DNA of 38,673 nucleotides from Coprothermobacterota bacterium (GTDB lineage: Bacteria > Caldisericota > JANLFM01). This document shows, piece after piece, positions 31,455-38,673 of this stretch. The stretch covers positions 1 through 38,673 of the forward strand of contig JAPLHX010000190.1 of NCBI GenBank assembly GCA_026389415.1. Direction: 5' to 3'. The first letter of the stretch is position 1. Every line of letters begins with the position of its first letter. The position numbers and the translations under genes were made by a program. The notes below the pieces were generated by a model. It did not search any database and was not told where the DNA came from. It saw only the letters and a program-made list of their open reading frames with translations.

Positions 31455-33260
31455 CTAGGTTGTAACCCTGAGAAAAAACTCGATCGCTTTTCGATCCACT
31501 TTCAGCCTTTCCAGCGTTGACAGTGTGGGTACTCCATCGGAGTCCCATCCGCGAAGCTGATAGTATTCATCCAACGCTTCCAGGTACGCATCCTCCGGGA
31601 TAAATACACCGGCTGGTGGTCCTTCTTTCAACGCATCCCGATGAATTCGCTGGGGCATTAAATCATCCTTGCGGCGGAACCCCTCAGCCAGATTAAAGAT
31701 ACGGGCCATATTCCAGATGCGGTCGCCAAGGTTTTCTAGGTCGGCTACGGAATCGTTGCGACCCGTAACCAGGTTTAGCACTTCAGCCTGGATCTCTGGG
31801 CTTGCGGCCCAAAAATCGCAAAAGATCATCGCGTATTTATAGGTCGATGCGTCCTGCAGTTCCTTCATCAGTTTCGCTTTCCCTTCGAAGGTGAGCGGGG
31901 GGTAAAGGGTGTCGAAAGCTTCCTTCCCGACCGGCCAGCCCCGGTTGTGATCCGCACCGCGATCGGCGGTCCCATAAGCTAAAGACATCGTCCAGGAGCC
32001 GCGAGGATCGTACCCGGGGAATTCCTGACCTTTTACGTGCATGGCAAATTCCTGGCCGCCATATTTTTGGGATAGATATTTGACCCCGCGGGACAGCTCA
32101 GCGCCGATATCCCTGAGTTCCGCCACCAAAGTTGGCACTTTAAGATATTTCTCAACTTCACCAAAGCGAATGCCGAAGTCATGAATCCCCCGCTCGGTCA
32201 TTTCCATGGCGAACGCCAGGGTCCCCCCCAAAGACATCGTATCAATCCCCAGGCCGTCGCAGAGCTCATTGAATTCTGTGATTGCTCGTAGTTCAAATAT
32301 GCCACAGTTCGAGCCGCATAAAGCAATCGTTTCGTACTCTGGCGCTTCCCGCACAGCACCATCCTCAAACTGCATCACTCCCCGACAGCCTAGGCGACAC
32401 CCCAAGCAAGCCCGGCGCCCAACGCGGAGTTTTTTGATTGCCTCCGTATCCACCTGGGCGTAAGAGGCCGCAGTACCCTGTTGAAAATTACACACCGGAA
32501 GAAGCCCCGCGTCTTGCGCCAAACCCACCAAAATCGGAGTGCCATCGGTGCGTACCCATTCATTGTCGGGGGAATCAGCGCTTTCATGGTGGATTTCACG
32601 GATTCGCTGGTAGAAAAGAGCCTCATCGGCAAGGGGTGTCTTCTTCGTCCCCTCCAGGTAGATTGCTTTGAGCTTCTTGGATCCAAATACGGCTCCGATC
32701 CCACCTCGACCGGCTTGACGAGTGGATTCGGAAGTTACGCAAGCCATTGGTATCAGGTTTTCGCCGGCCTTTCCGATGGCCAGCACAACCCCTTTCTTAC
32801 CGTGCCTATGCTTGAGAGTTCTTTCTACATCGCGCGCATCCTGGCCCCAAAGATCTTTGGCCTCACGGATCTGCACATCGTCTTCATGGACATAGAGATA
32901 AACAGGGGCCGTAGCAGCTCCTTCTACAATGATGCCATCGTAACCGGCCCGCTTTAGAGCATAGGAGCAAGCCCCACCGATGTAGGAATCGGAAAGCGTC
33001 CCGGTCAAGGGGGATTTGGCGATCAAGACTAGCTTGGCCGTAGTAGAGACCGTCGTGCCTTGGAGGGGACCGGTCATTAGGATCAGCTTGTTTTGGGCAG
33101 AGAGAGGGTCGGTTTTTGGTGGGACTTCATCCAGCAGATAGCGCAACCCCAGGCCCTTGCCTCCGACGTATAGATCGAGCCACTCTTCGTTGGGCCGTTC
33201 ATGGCTGATCTTTCCAGTCGTTAAGTTCACTCGCAGTAGATTGTTGTGGTAACCAAACAT
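31455..33260 (-). CDS. Aldehyde:ferredoxin oxidoreductase (tungsten, AOR family)
   Basis: The 601-residue protein has the AOR N-terminal domain (MFGYHNNLLRVNLTTGKI, then YVGGKGLGLRYL), GRGGIGAVFGSKKLKAI in the tungstopterin region, and the [4Fe-4S] ligands CxxCxxxC at 285-292 plus Cys481. The start at ATG 33260 has GGAGG 7 bases upstream; the frame runs further to 33299, but the family begins at MFGYH. It oxidises aldehydes to acids with ferredoxin as acceptor. It lies downstream of a putrescine-type aminotransferase, so the aldehyde from that reaction is a natural candidate substrate (inference). A 214-base gap separates the two, so it could have its own promoter. Tungsten versus molybdenum cannot be read from sequence. 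Confidence 0.92.
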   Translation of the reverse strand: MFGYHNNLLRVNLTTGKISHERPNEEWLDLYVGGKGLGLRYLLDEVPPKTDPLSAQNKLILMTGPLQGTTVSTTAKLVLIAKSPLTGTLSDSYIGGACSYALKRAGYDGIIVEGAATAPVYLYVHEDDVQIREAKDLWGQDARDVERTLKHRHGKKGVVLAIGKAGENLIPMACVTSESTRQAGRGGIGAVFGSKKLKAIYLEGTKKTPLADEALFYQRIREIHHESADSPDNEWVRTDGTPILVGLAQDAGLLPVCNFQQGTAASYAQVDTEAIKKLRVGRRACLGCRLGCRGVMQFEDGAVREAPEYETIALCGSNCGIFELRAITEFNELCDGLGIDTMSLGGTLAFAMEMTERGIHDFGIRFGEVEKYLKVPTLVAELRDIGAELSRGVKYLSQKYGGQEFAMHVKGQEFPGYDPRGSWTMSLAYGTADRGADHNRGWPVGKEAFDTLYPPLTFEGKAKLMKELQDASTYKYAMIFCDFWAASPEIQAEVLNLVTGRNDSVADLENLGDRIWNMARIFNLAEGFRRKDDLMPQRIHRDALKEGPPAGVFIPEDAYLEALDEYYQLRGWDSDGVPTLSTLERLKVDRKAIEFFLRVTT

Positions 33261-33434
33261 TGGCTTGCCTCCAGCGATTAATAAAGTAGATTCTCTCATG
33301 GGCTATGCTGTCATCCCAAGGCTCACCTCGGCCATCAGCAGTGCCGGCGAATCCAGCTACAATGATCTCCGTATGGCACCAATCCGACCGCGGTTTGCCA
33401 GGACATGCTGCCGCAGGCTGTTAACTTGAACCGT

Positions 33435-33451
33435 TGGCAGCCTGACTGCCA
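33435..33451. repeat. Small hairpin in the aminotransferase-AOR gap
   Basis: TGGCAG (33435-33440) and CTGCCA (33446-33451) form a perfect 6-bp stem with a 5-base loop in the 214-base gap after the aminotransferase stop. No T-run follows on either strand, so I do not call it a terminator. It may help stabilise or process the transcript. The rest of the gap shows no gene. Confidence 0.3.
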
Positions 33452-33474
33452 TTTAGATGCCGGGTTTTGCCTCA

Positions 33475-34833
33475 CTAATACGGTCCGGGGAATTCCAGCC
33501 TCACCTCTCCCAGCACCCGGTCTAGGGTGTTGATGACTCGGTCCATTTCGTCATAGCGGATCACGGATGGTGGCTCGATCCGGAACACACGGGCATTGTT
33601 CAGTGTGCCGCCCACCAATATCCTATTTTTAAAGAGCGCCTTGGACACGGCATATCCGATCACGTCGGAAGGATACTCCAGACCGATCAGTAACCCTTTG
33701 CCGCGCACATCACGCAGGATCGGTCGTCTGGCCTGGATGGCACGCAATCCTTTTAGCAAATACTCCCCTTTCTCCTTGCATTGACGGGGCACATCGTTCT
33801 CTACGATGAAACGAATGGCAGCGATGGCGGCGGCACAACAGGCCGGATTGCCACCGAATGTCGGTGAGCCCAGAATCCAAGGATTCTCCTCCATTTTTTC
33901 CCACAATTGAGGCCTTGCCACGATGCCGGTAATGGGCATCACTCCGCCACCAAAGGCTTTTCCGAAAGACATGATATCGGGAACCACATTCCAGTGGTCC
34001 ACGCCCCAAAAGGTTCCCGTTCGTCCCATGCCGGTTTGGATTTCGTCTACGCAGAGGTAAACCTGATACTTGTCGCAGATCTCGCGCAGACGAGGAAAGT
34101 AGTCATCCGGTGGAATGATCACTCCCCCTTCACCCTGGATCGGTTCGACGATTACACCCGCTACCGTTTCACCCACAGTAATCAGGTTCTTGATCGCCTT
34201 TTCCACCGCGGAGGCATCCCCGAATTCAACATGCTGGAATCCCTGGATCAAAGGCAAGTATGGTGTGCGATAGCCGGCTTTACCGGTAGCGGAAACAGCG
34301 CCCATCGATTTGCCGTGGAAACCAAGCACGGTGGAAATGAAGAAAGTTTTGCCGGAGGCTAGACGGGCCAGTTTCAACATCATCTCATTGGCTTCTGCGC
34401 CACCGTTGGTAAAGAAGGAAAACTGAAGATCCCCCGGTGTAATCATGGCCACTAGTTTTGCCAGGAAACCACGCAAGGGATCCACCAACTCCTGGCTATG
34501 CAGCGCATAGCGGTCGAGTTGGCACTTGACAGCTTTAACGATCTCCGGATTGCGGTGACCGCACGTGTAGATCCCGTAGCCACCCAAGCAATCCAAGAAC
34601 TCCACACCGTGTGTATCAGCGAAAACCGAATCATGGTCTGACCATTCCACGAACGTTGCATCCGTGGAGACGGATTTGCGGTATTCCAGCCACCCCGGAT
34701 TGACGAATTGGTTGAAATTGGGAATGGACTCTTGCACCACTTGGTCCTTTTCTTCCTCGGTGAGTTCCGGTTTTATGATCCAGTCGTAATATCGATCCGC
34801 TTCCTTTAAGATTTCTTCGCGGGTTGCCCGCAT
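33475..34833 (-). CDS. Putrescine-type class III aminotransferase
   Basis: The 452-residue PLP enzyme resembles E. coli putrescine aminotransferase (PatA/YgjG) in many stretches: FLDCLGGYGIYTCGHRNP, LHSQELVDPLRGFLAKL, GFHGKSMGAVSATGK, VEPIQGEGGV, DEIQTGMGRTG, the PLP lysine in SFGKAFGGG (Lys292), and GTLNNARVFRIEPP near the C-terminus. It transfers an omega-amino group from a diamine to 2-oxoglutarate or pyruvate to give an amino-aldehyde. AAGGAGGG precedes the ATG. It lies in a run with an APC permease and an aldehyde:ferredoxin oxidoreductase. Other omega-amino-acid aminotransferases remain possible. Confidence 0.88.
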   Translation of the reverse strand: MRATREEILKEADRYYDWIIKPELTEEEKDQVVQESIPNFNQFVNPGWLEYRKSVSTDATFVEWSDHDSVFADTHGVEFLDCLGGYGIYTCGHRNPEIVKAVKCQLDRYALHSQELVDPLRGFLAKLVAMITPGDLQFSFFTNGGAEANEMMLKLARLASGKTFFISTVLGFHGKSMGAVSATGKAGYRTPYLPLIQGFQHVEFGDASAVEKAIKNLITVGETVAGVIVEPIQGEGGVIIPPDDYFPRLREICDKYQVYLCVDEIQTGMGRTGTFWGVDHWNVVPDIMSFGKAFGGGVMPITGIVARPQLWEKMEENPWILGSPTFGGNPACCAAAIAAIRFIVENDVPRQCKEKGEYLLKGLRAIQARRPILRDVRGKGLLIGLEYPSDVIGYAVSKALFKNRILVGGTLNNARVFRIEPPSVIRYDEMDRVINTLDRVLGEVRLEFPGPY

Positions 34834-34953
34834 CGTATCCCTCCTTGAGAGTTTGAAATACCTTTTCCTCCACCGATAGAAATAGCGAAGATCCGCTCAA
34901 CGCTCCGGCCTAACACCCCCCTTGGATTTGATGGAATCGGACCATCTTGATCA

Positions 34954-35769
34954 TTACAGCCAATCGGTCACTTCGTTGTACCAGGGACGTTTGGTCCCGA
35001 TTTCTGCCCGCTTTCGCCATTTATAGGTTTTCGGTTCTTGGGCAATCACTTGCAGAACCTGATCGGCCTTCGCGACGATGGTGGCTTTCTGTTCCTGGGC
35101 CAGCACCGGCACATTGACCAGAGCTTGCTTTACTTTATTTAGATTTCCAACTGAGGTGGTATAGAATCCCCAATCATCGGCAAAAAGATGTGCCAAGTAT
35201 TTGACATTGATCTCTCCATGGTCCGTCTCTCCCACCGGTGCCGCCAGCAGCAATAGCATGGCATCTTTCAGATCTTTGTCATTGATTTCCACAATCTGTA
35301 GCTTCTGCAAAAGCAAATCAGTCAGAGAAACACAATAGGGGTGCATCTCCAAGCGACCCAGATAGCTGATTGGGTGGTTGTAGGAGAGTTTATCGAAAAA
35401 GACATCGACCATCGGCACGGGCCCGCCGAAATAAATATGCCGCTCGGTGCCCATGATCATCATTGCCCGTTTTTCGATCTGATAGCCGGCTCGCTGGAAG
35501 AATGCCACCAATTTACCGCGCTGTTTGCCATAGGCTGCATAGTCGATGTCTGTAAATACTCTTTCCCCCAGACGCTCCATGCGGAGGTATAACTCCACAT
35601 AATCGGGGAAGTACCGATGAAGGGCAATCGGTCCCATCACCCGCAATAGAATCCCTTCCTTTTGGGCGGTTTCCGTCAGCCGTTTCGCTTCTTCGAGAAA
35701 GATTTCTGGTTTCGGGTATTCGTCGAGTGGGATTTCTTTGGGTAGGCGAAACTGCTTCAGTCCGTTCAT
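34954..35769 (-). CDS. Nucleotidyltransferase-fold protein, function unknown
   Basis: The 271-residue protein has the hallmarks of the minimal nucleotidyltransferase fold: RVMGPIALHRYF at 43-54 with the glycine of the G[GS]-type motif, TDID at 73-76 (Asp74 and Asp76 as metal ligands), and VDVFFD with Asp122 as third acid. The remainder (HPISYLGRLEMHPYCVSLTDLLLQKLQI) resembles AbiEii/MNT-type and small-molecule nucleotidyltransferases. ATG 35769 has GGAGA upstream; the extension to 35802 is rejected because it overlaps the phosphoesterase stop. It sits between a metallophosphoesterase and an aminotransferase. The substrate may be a small molecule, a tRNA or a protein. I cannot assign one. Confidence 0.65.
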   Translation of the reverse strand: MNGLKQFRLPKEIPLDEYPKPEIFLEEAKRLTETAQKEGILLRVMGPIALHRYFPDYVELYLRMERLGERVFTDIDYAAYGKQRGKLVAFFQRAGYQIEKRAMMIMGTERHIYFGGPVPMVDVFFDKLSYNHPISYLGRLEMHPYCVSLTDLLLQKLQIVEINDKDLKDAMLLLLAAPVGETDHGEINVKYLAHLFADDWGFYTTSVGNLNKVKQALVNVPVLAQEQKATIVAKADQVLQVIAQEPKTYKWRKRAEIGTKRPWYNEVTDWL

Positions 35770-35798
35770 GTTGCATTCTCCGTTTCTAGCAGGTGATG

Positions 35799-36743
35799 TC
35801 AACCATTCGTGAACACATAATCCGTCACCTTTCCCCGTTGCAACGTCACGACGACTCCCTTCAGCACTCCTTCTGAATACTCGCTGCCGGGATTTAGAAT
35901 GGTCGTTCGCCCAATCTTCTGTACACCCCGGGATTCATGGATGTGCCCGTGCAAGCCCAAGAGGGGTTGGTATTTTTGAATCATCTTGGTGACAGCCTTG
36001 CTGCCCACATGGATTTTCCGTTCCGCGGCTTGAACCAGATCGGCCGTCAATTCCGGCGCCAGATCCAACGCATAGCCGTATGGAGGCGCGTGGAAGTTGA
36101 AAATTGCCGCAGGCATGTTCTTTATGTGCCCAACGAGTTCTTCCAGCATCGGCTCCAATTCCTCGTCCGTTTTTTCCCGGGGTGTGTGCCAGGGCGTGGG
36201 ATTCGTCCAGGAGAAGGTAATCATCTCGTGGTCGCCGACCATCACGTTCTTGTTGTTGCAATTGACGATCACTTTGGAGTCCGTGATCACTTGGTCTACT
36301 TCGAAGTAGTCGTCGTTCCCTGGAGCCATATAGACCTTATAGCCGGTTTCGGCAAGCCGCTGGTCCGCTAAGACGACCCACTCCTTCAGTCGTTGGATCA
36401 TCAAATCGCGAAACAATTGTTCCAGCTCCGCGGGATCTGATTTTAACCGCTGAAACCCTTCCGGGGTGAGATGATACCAATAGTATCCGACCATCTCAAT
36501 TGTTTTTTTCAGTTGATCCAGTTCTTCCTGGGATCTGATTTCCAAATGTTGACCAAGAAACGACGTTTCCCAATGAGCGGATTTTTTTTCAATCAGTGGG
36601 ATCAGCATTTTTCCGGTCAGGTCGCCCAGGGCGATCCCTACATCTACATTGTAGACGCGCAAGGCATTGAGAAACTTGCGCCAGCAAACGTTGCTGCCGT
36701 GAAGATCGGTGACGAAGAACAAGCGAATCGTGTCCTTGCTCAT
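35799..36743 (-). CDS. Metallophosphoesterase (calcineurin-like)
   Basis: The 314-residue protein has the five metal-binding blocks of calcineurin-type phosphoesterases in order: D-L-H (13-15), GDLTGK (Asp41), GNDDY, NFHAPPYG, and GLHGHIHES. It cleaves phosphate mono- or diesters with two metals. ATG 36743 has AAGGAGG upstream and the conserved start SKDTIRLFFVTDLHG; the frame upstream to 36878 is rejected. The gene starts just after a long palindrome and the permease stop, and is followed after 29 bases by the nucleotidyltransferase-like gene. A nucleotide or cyclic-nucleotide intermediate processed by the pair is conceivable but not shown. Confidence 0.85.
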   Translation of the reverse strand: MSKDTIRLFFVTDLHGSNVCWRKFLNALRVYNVDVGIALGDLTGKMLIPLIEKKSAHWETSFLGQHLEIRSQEELDQLKKTIEMVGYYWYHLTPEGFQRLKSDPAELEQLFRDLMIQRLKEWVVLADQRLAETGYKVYMAPGNDDYFEVDQVITDSKVIVNCNNKNVMVGDHEMITFSWTNPTPWHTPREKTDEELEPMLEELVGHIKNMPAAIFNFHAPPYGYALDLAPELTADLVQAAERKIHVGSKAVTKMIQKYQPLLGLHGHIHESRGVQKIGRTTILNPGSEYSEGVLKGVVVTLQRGKVTDYVFTNG

Positions 36744-36759
36744 GCAACCTCCTTGCGGA

Positions 36760-36787
36760 GCAGGGGCAGCGCACGCGCTGCCCCTGC
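36760..36787. repeat. Perfect 28-bp palindrome between permease and phosphoesterase genes
   Basis: GCAGGGGCAGCGC (36760-36772) and GCGCTGCCCCTGC (36775-36787) are exact inverted repeats with a 2-base centre. The GC-rich stem lies between the permease stop and the phosphoesterase ribosome binding site. No T-run follows, so it is not a typical intrinsic terminator. A processing, stability or attenuating hairpin is likely. Confidence 0.8.
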
Positions 36788-36796
36788 CGGAATGGT

Positions 36797-38647
36797 CTAG
36801 TCGGGCGGCAACTCTCCGTATGTCATACTTACATCGACGCCGGCTTTCTTGTTGCGCCACTTCCAAAAGAGATACCACAGGATGCCGAATACCCAGATCC
36901 CAGCGAACAGAATTAGCGAGGGCAAAGTCAATCCTTCAAACCCGGGCATTGCTACGTAGAAAACGAAAACAATGCCGAGGTAGATCAAGTAGAAGACCGC
37001 ACCCCAAGTGATGGCTGGAATGCTTAGGAATTTCCATGTGCGATAGGGAGACGCCAGCCAGATATTCCGAACTTTCTTCAAATAGGGGAAAAGGAGGGCA
37101 GCAACCGCCGTAACGCCGAAGACAGTCACTACCTCAAGAGCAGTAACCGTCAATCCACTCATGGTGTCTTGGAAGAGCGCATAGAGGACAATCCCAATCT
37201 CTCCCAAGATGAAACAGAGGAGATAGTTCTTCACTGGGGTAGCCCAGCGCGGGTTGACATCACTCATCCATCTGGGTCCCATTCGATCCATACCCCAAGC
37301 GAAAAGAATGCGGGGGAAGGCCAAGTACGATAAGGCTACGTACCAGATATTGAAGAGGATGAAGGAAAGAGCAATCAAGAATAGAAGGATTGGATTCTGA
37401 GTAATCACGCCGCCTAAACCCATGAAACTGGGGCTCCAAGGAAGCGTGTACCCGGCAATGGTGGTTCCAGTTTGATCCGCCCAAGCCGTGGCGCTAAGAA
37501 ACTGGAAGCCGACGGTGTTATAAAGAAAGATCGCGATCAGCACCATGTAAACCACTGGAACTACGACAGAAAAAAGATTGCCCAATAAGATACTTTTATC
37601 CGGTCGCTTCACTTCTCCCGCGATATAGGTAATGCAGTAGCTGTACATAAACAGCCAGGAAGCGGCCACCATCACCCCGAACGTATCGAACCAGTTCCAG
37701 GTGGTCGGCAAGGATTTCCCTTCCGTGGTATCCATCACCTTTGCCATCACATTGAGGTAGGAGGTGTAATCGAGCGGTTTCACCTTGACGCTGGTAATAG
37801 CCATGGTCGACCCATCATTCAGTTGAGCGATCTTGGCGATTGCACTCTCGTCGATGGCCTGCCCTGCTGAGACAATCACCGTGTTATCTGCCGGATTGAT
37901 AATGTCCGCCATCGCTACCCGGTCGATCAGCAGTGCCTTTACGGAAGTGTCGATCGTGCTCTGATCGGTCGTATCGACGTTGTCCAGCAAGCTCACTTCT
38001 GCTGCTCCGTCGGTCGCGTTTTCGATTTGCAATCGGTCCCAGTTGGCCTTGAAAGTATCATGGGGGGTAACAGCGAAGGCAATCAGGATGATCAGGGCTC
38101 CGATCATGGCAACGCCGACTACTGCTTTTTGGGCTTTAGCGAAGACCTTCATGCCAAACACAAGGAACAGGAAAGCGATGATGTTCACTGCTGAAGCACC
38201 TACGATGATCCCGGCCGTGCTGCTACACCATTCGGCAGCGGCGGGTTGACCAAGGAAGTTGAACAACATCACCATCCCCGGATCCATCACCCAAGGAGCT
38301 AGGATGTAGATCCACATGATCCAGACGAATGCGTTGCCGAAGCTTGCTGCGATCCCGATCAGCGGGTGCAAAATACGCGAGTTGTAGATGTACTCGCCAC
38401 CGCTGCGCGGCATGCTTCCGCCCAGGATTCCCCAGACCAGGGGGATACCAATCCCGCATAAGATCAGCGAGAGTAATGAAGCAATGATGAGGTTGCCGCC
38501 AGTATAAACCGAAAGCCCTAAACTGATTGTCACCCAGACACTGGCTGTGAGGCCCTGGTTCATGAATCCAACCAGGAAGGCGTCCATCAGTGACAATCCC
38601 CGTACCAGACCGCTTGCTTTTCTAGCGAACTGTTTCTCTTCGGCCAT
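36797..38647 (-). CDS. APC-family amino acid/amine permease with large extra loop
   Basis: The 616-residue membrane protein has an APC-type core: GLSLMDAFLVGFM near the N-terminus, SMPRSGGEYIYNSRILHP at 78-94 (the GGEY region typical of the superfamily), about 12 hydrophobic segments, and a charged C-terminal tail (residues 595-616). It is about 120 residues longer than usual because of an extra loop at about 194-318. Residues 238-292 of this loop, with DRVAMADIINP, VIVSAGQAIDE and ITSVKVKPL, closely follow the RVLAEDV...G..I...G..ID......I..VKVR pattern of the RNA polymerase beta' subunit. It is the first gene in view of the amine operon, with GGAGG 7 bases before the ATG. Amino acid or polyamine uptake is likely. 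Confidence 0.88.
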   Translation of the reverse strand: MAEEKQFARKASGLVRGLSLMDAFLVGFMNQGLTASVWVTISLGLSVYTGGNLIIASLLSLILCGIGIPLVWGILGGSMPRSGGEYIYNSRILHPLIGIAASFGNAFVWIMWIYILAPWVMDPGMVMLFNFLGQPAAAEWCSSTAGIIVGASAVNIIAFLFLVFGMKVFAKAQKAVVGVAMIGALIILIAFAVTPHDTFKANWDRLQIENATDGAAEVSLLDNVDTTDQSTIDTSVKALLIDRVAMADIINPADNTVIVSAGQAIDESAIAKIAQLNDGSTMAITSVKVKPLDYTSYLNVMAKVMDTTEGKSLPTTWNWFDTFGVMVAASWLFMYSYCITYIAGEVKRPDKSILLGNLFSVVVPVVYMVLIAIFLYNTVGFQFLSATAWADQTGTTIAGYTLPWSPSFMGLGGVITQNPILLFLIALSFILFNIWYVALSYLAFPRILFAWGMDRMGPRWMSDVNPRWATPVKNYLLCFILGEIGIVLYALFQDTMSGLTVTALEVVTVFGVTAVAALLFPYLKKVRNIWLASPYRTWKFLSIPAITWGAVFYLIYLGIVFVFYVAMPGFEGLTLPSLILFAGIWVFGILWYLFWKWRNKKAGVDVSMTYGELPPD

Positions 38648-38673
38648 CTTTGTTCCTCCTGATTCCCCAACAG

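Noticed and set aside
33435..33451. Intrinsic terminator after the aminotransferase gene
   Set aside because: The 6-bp stem lacks a T-run on either strand, so it does not meet the usual pattern.
36744..36878. N-terminal extension of the metallophosphoesterase
   Set aside because: The extra residues cross the palindrome and the permease 3' end; the conserved start and AAGGAGG support ATG 36743.
1..38673. Mobile elements and CRISPR arrays
   Set aside because: I saw no transposase or integrase motif and no regularly spaced short repeats in reading the window.

Overview
The window reads as a catabolic region of an anaerobic, fermentative bacterium. The strong AAGGAGG-type ribosome binding sites, frequent GTG/TTG starts, a ribose-type ABC system with a lipoprotein binding protein, ferredoxin-linked enzymes (IorAB, a tungsten aldehyde oxidoreductase) and an ADP-forming acyl-CoA synthetase suggest a Bacillota-like or other deep-branching anaerobe. 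Taxonomy is an inference. I see no mobile element, rRNA, tRNA or CRISPR array. The window is unusually rich in metal and special cofactors: a LarA-type nickel-pincer enzyme, two molybdenum hydroxylases, one tungsten enzyme, Fe-S proteins and TPP/lipoyl enzymes.

Layout. (1) 1-4175, minus strand: iorA-iorB followed by an ADP-forming acyl-CoA synthetase that runs off the left edge. This is the classical route from aryl-pyruvates to aryl-acetyl-CoA to acid plus ATP. (2) 4176-4771 has no convincing gene apart from the iorA promoter. (3) 4772-5437: an orphan HisB-like protein on the minus strand. (4) 5655-7638, plus strand: an alpha/beta hydrolase and a LarA-family 2-hydroxyacid racemase. (5) 11835-7741, minus strand: a HisD-family alcohol dehydrogenase, an Ldh2-family 2-hydroxyacid dehydrogenase, a second alpha/beta hydrolase and a nitrilase-family amidase. 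(6) 11945-13922, plus strand: an iron-type alcohol dehydrogenase and an SDR. (7) 23236-13912, minus strand: a nine-gene operon with sugar-binding lipoprotein, SDR, ABC ATPase, ABC permease, dehydrogenase-complex E2, E1-alpha and E1-beta, a VOC protein and an AcoX-like kinase-fold protein. (8) 30766-23323, minus strand: six genes encoding two complete molybdenum hydroxylases, with a divergent XRE-cupin regulator at 30870-31424. (9) 38647-31455, minus strand: APC-type permease, metallophosphoesterase, nucleotidyltransferase-fold protein, putrescine-type aminotransferase and aldehyde:ferredoxin oxidoreductase.

How they may work together (inference). Regions 4-6 contain what is needed to oxidise a polyol-type compound to a 2-hydroxyacid (HisD-like), invert its stereochemistry (LarA-like) and oxidise it to a 2-oxoacid (Ldh2-like). 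Region 7 couples uptake by a ribose-type ABC transporter to an SDR and an acetoin-dehydrogenase-like complex that could cleave an alpha-ketol. Region 9 looks like amine uptake, transamination and ferredoxin-dependent aldehyde oxidation, with an unexplained phosphoesterase/nucleotidyltransferase pair. The observations most worth checking are an RpoC-like segment inside the permease, an AcoX gene with only an AUA start, the transporter/ketol-dehydrogenase operon, HisB- and HisD-family paralogues with altered metal ligands, and a probably leaderless regulator.
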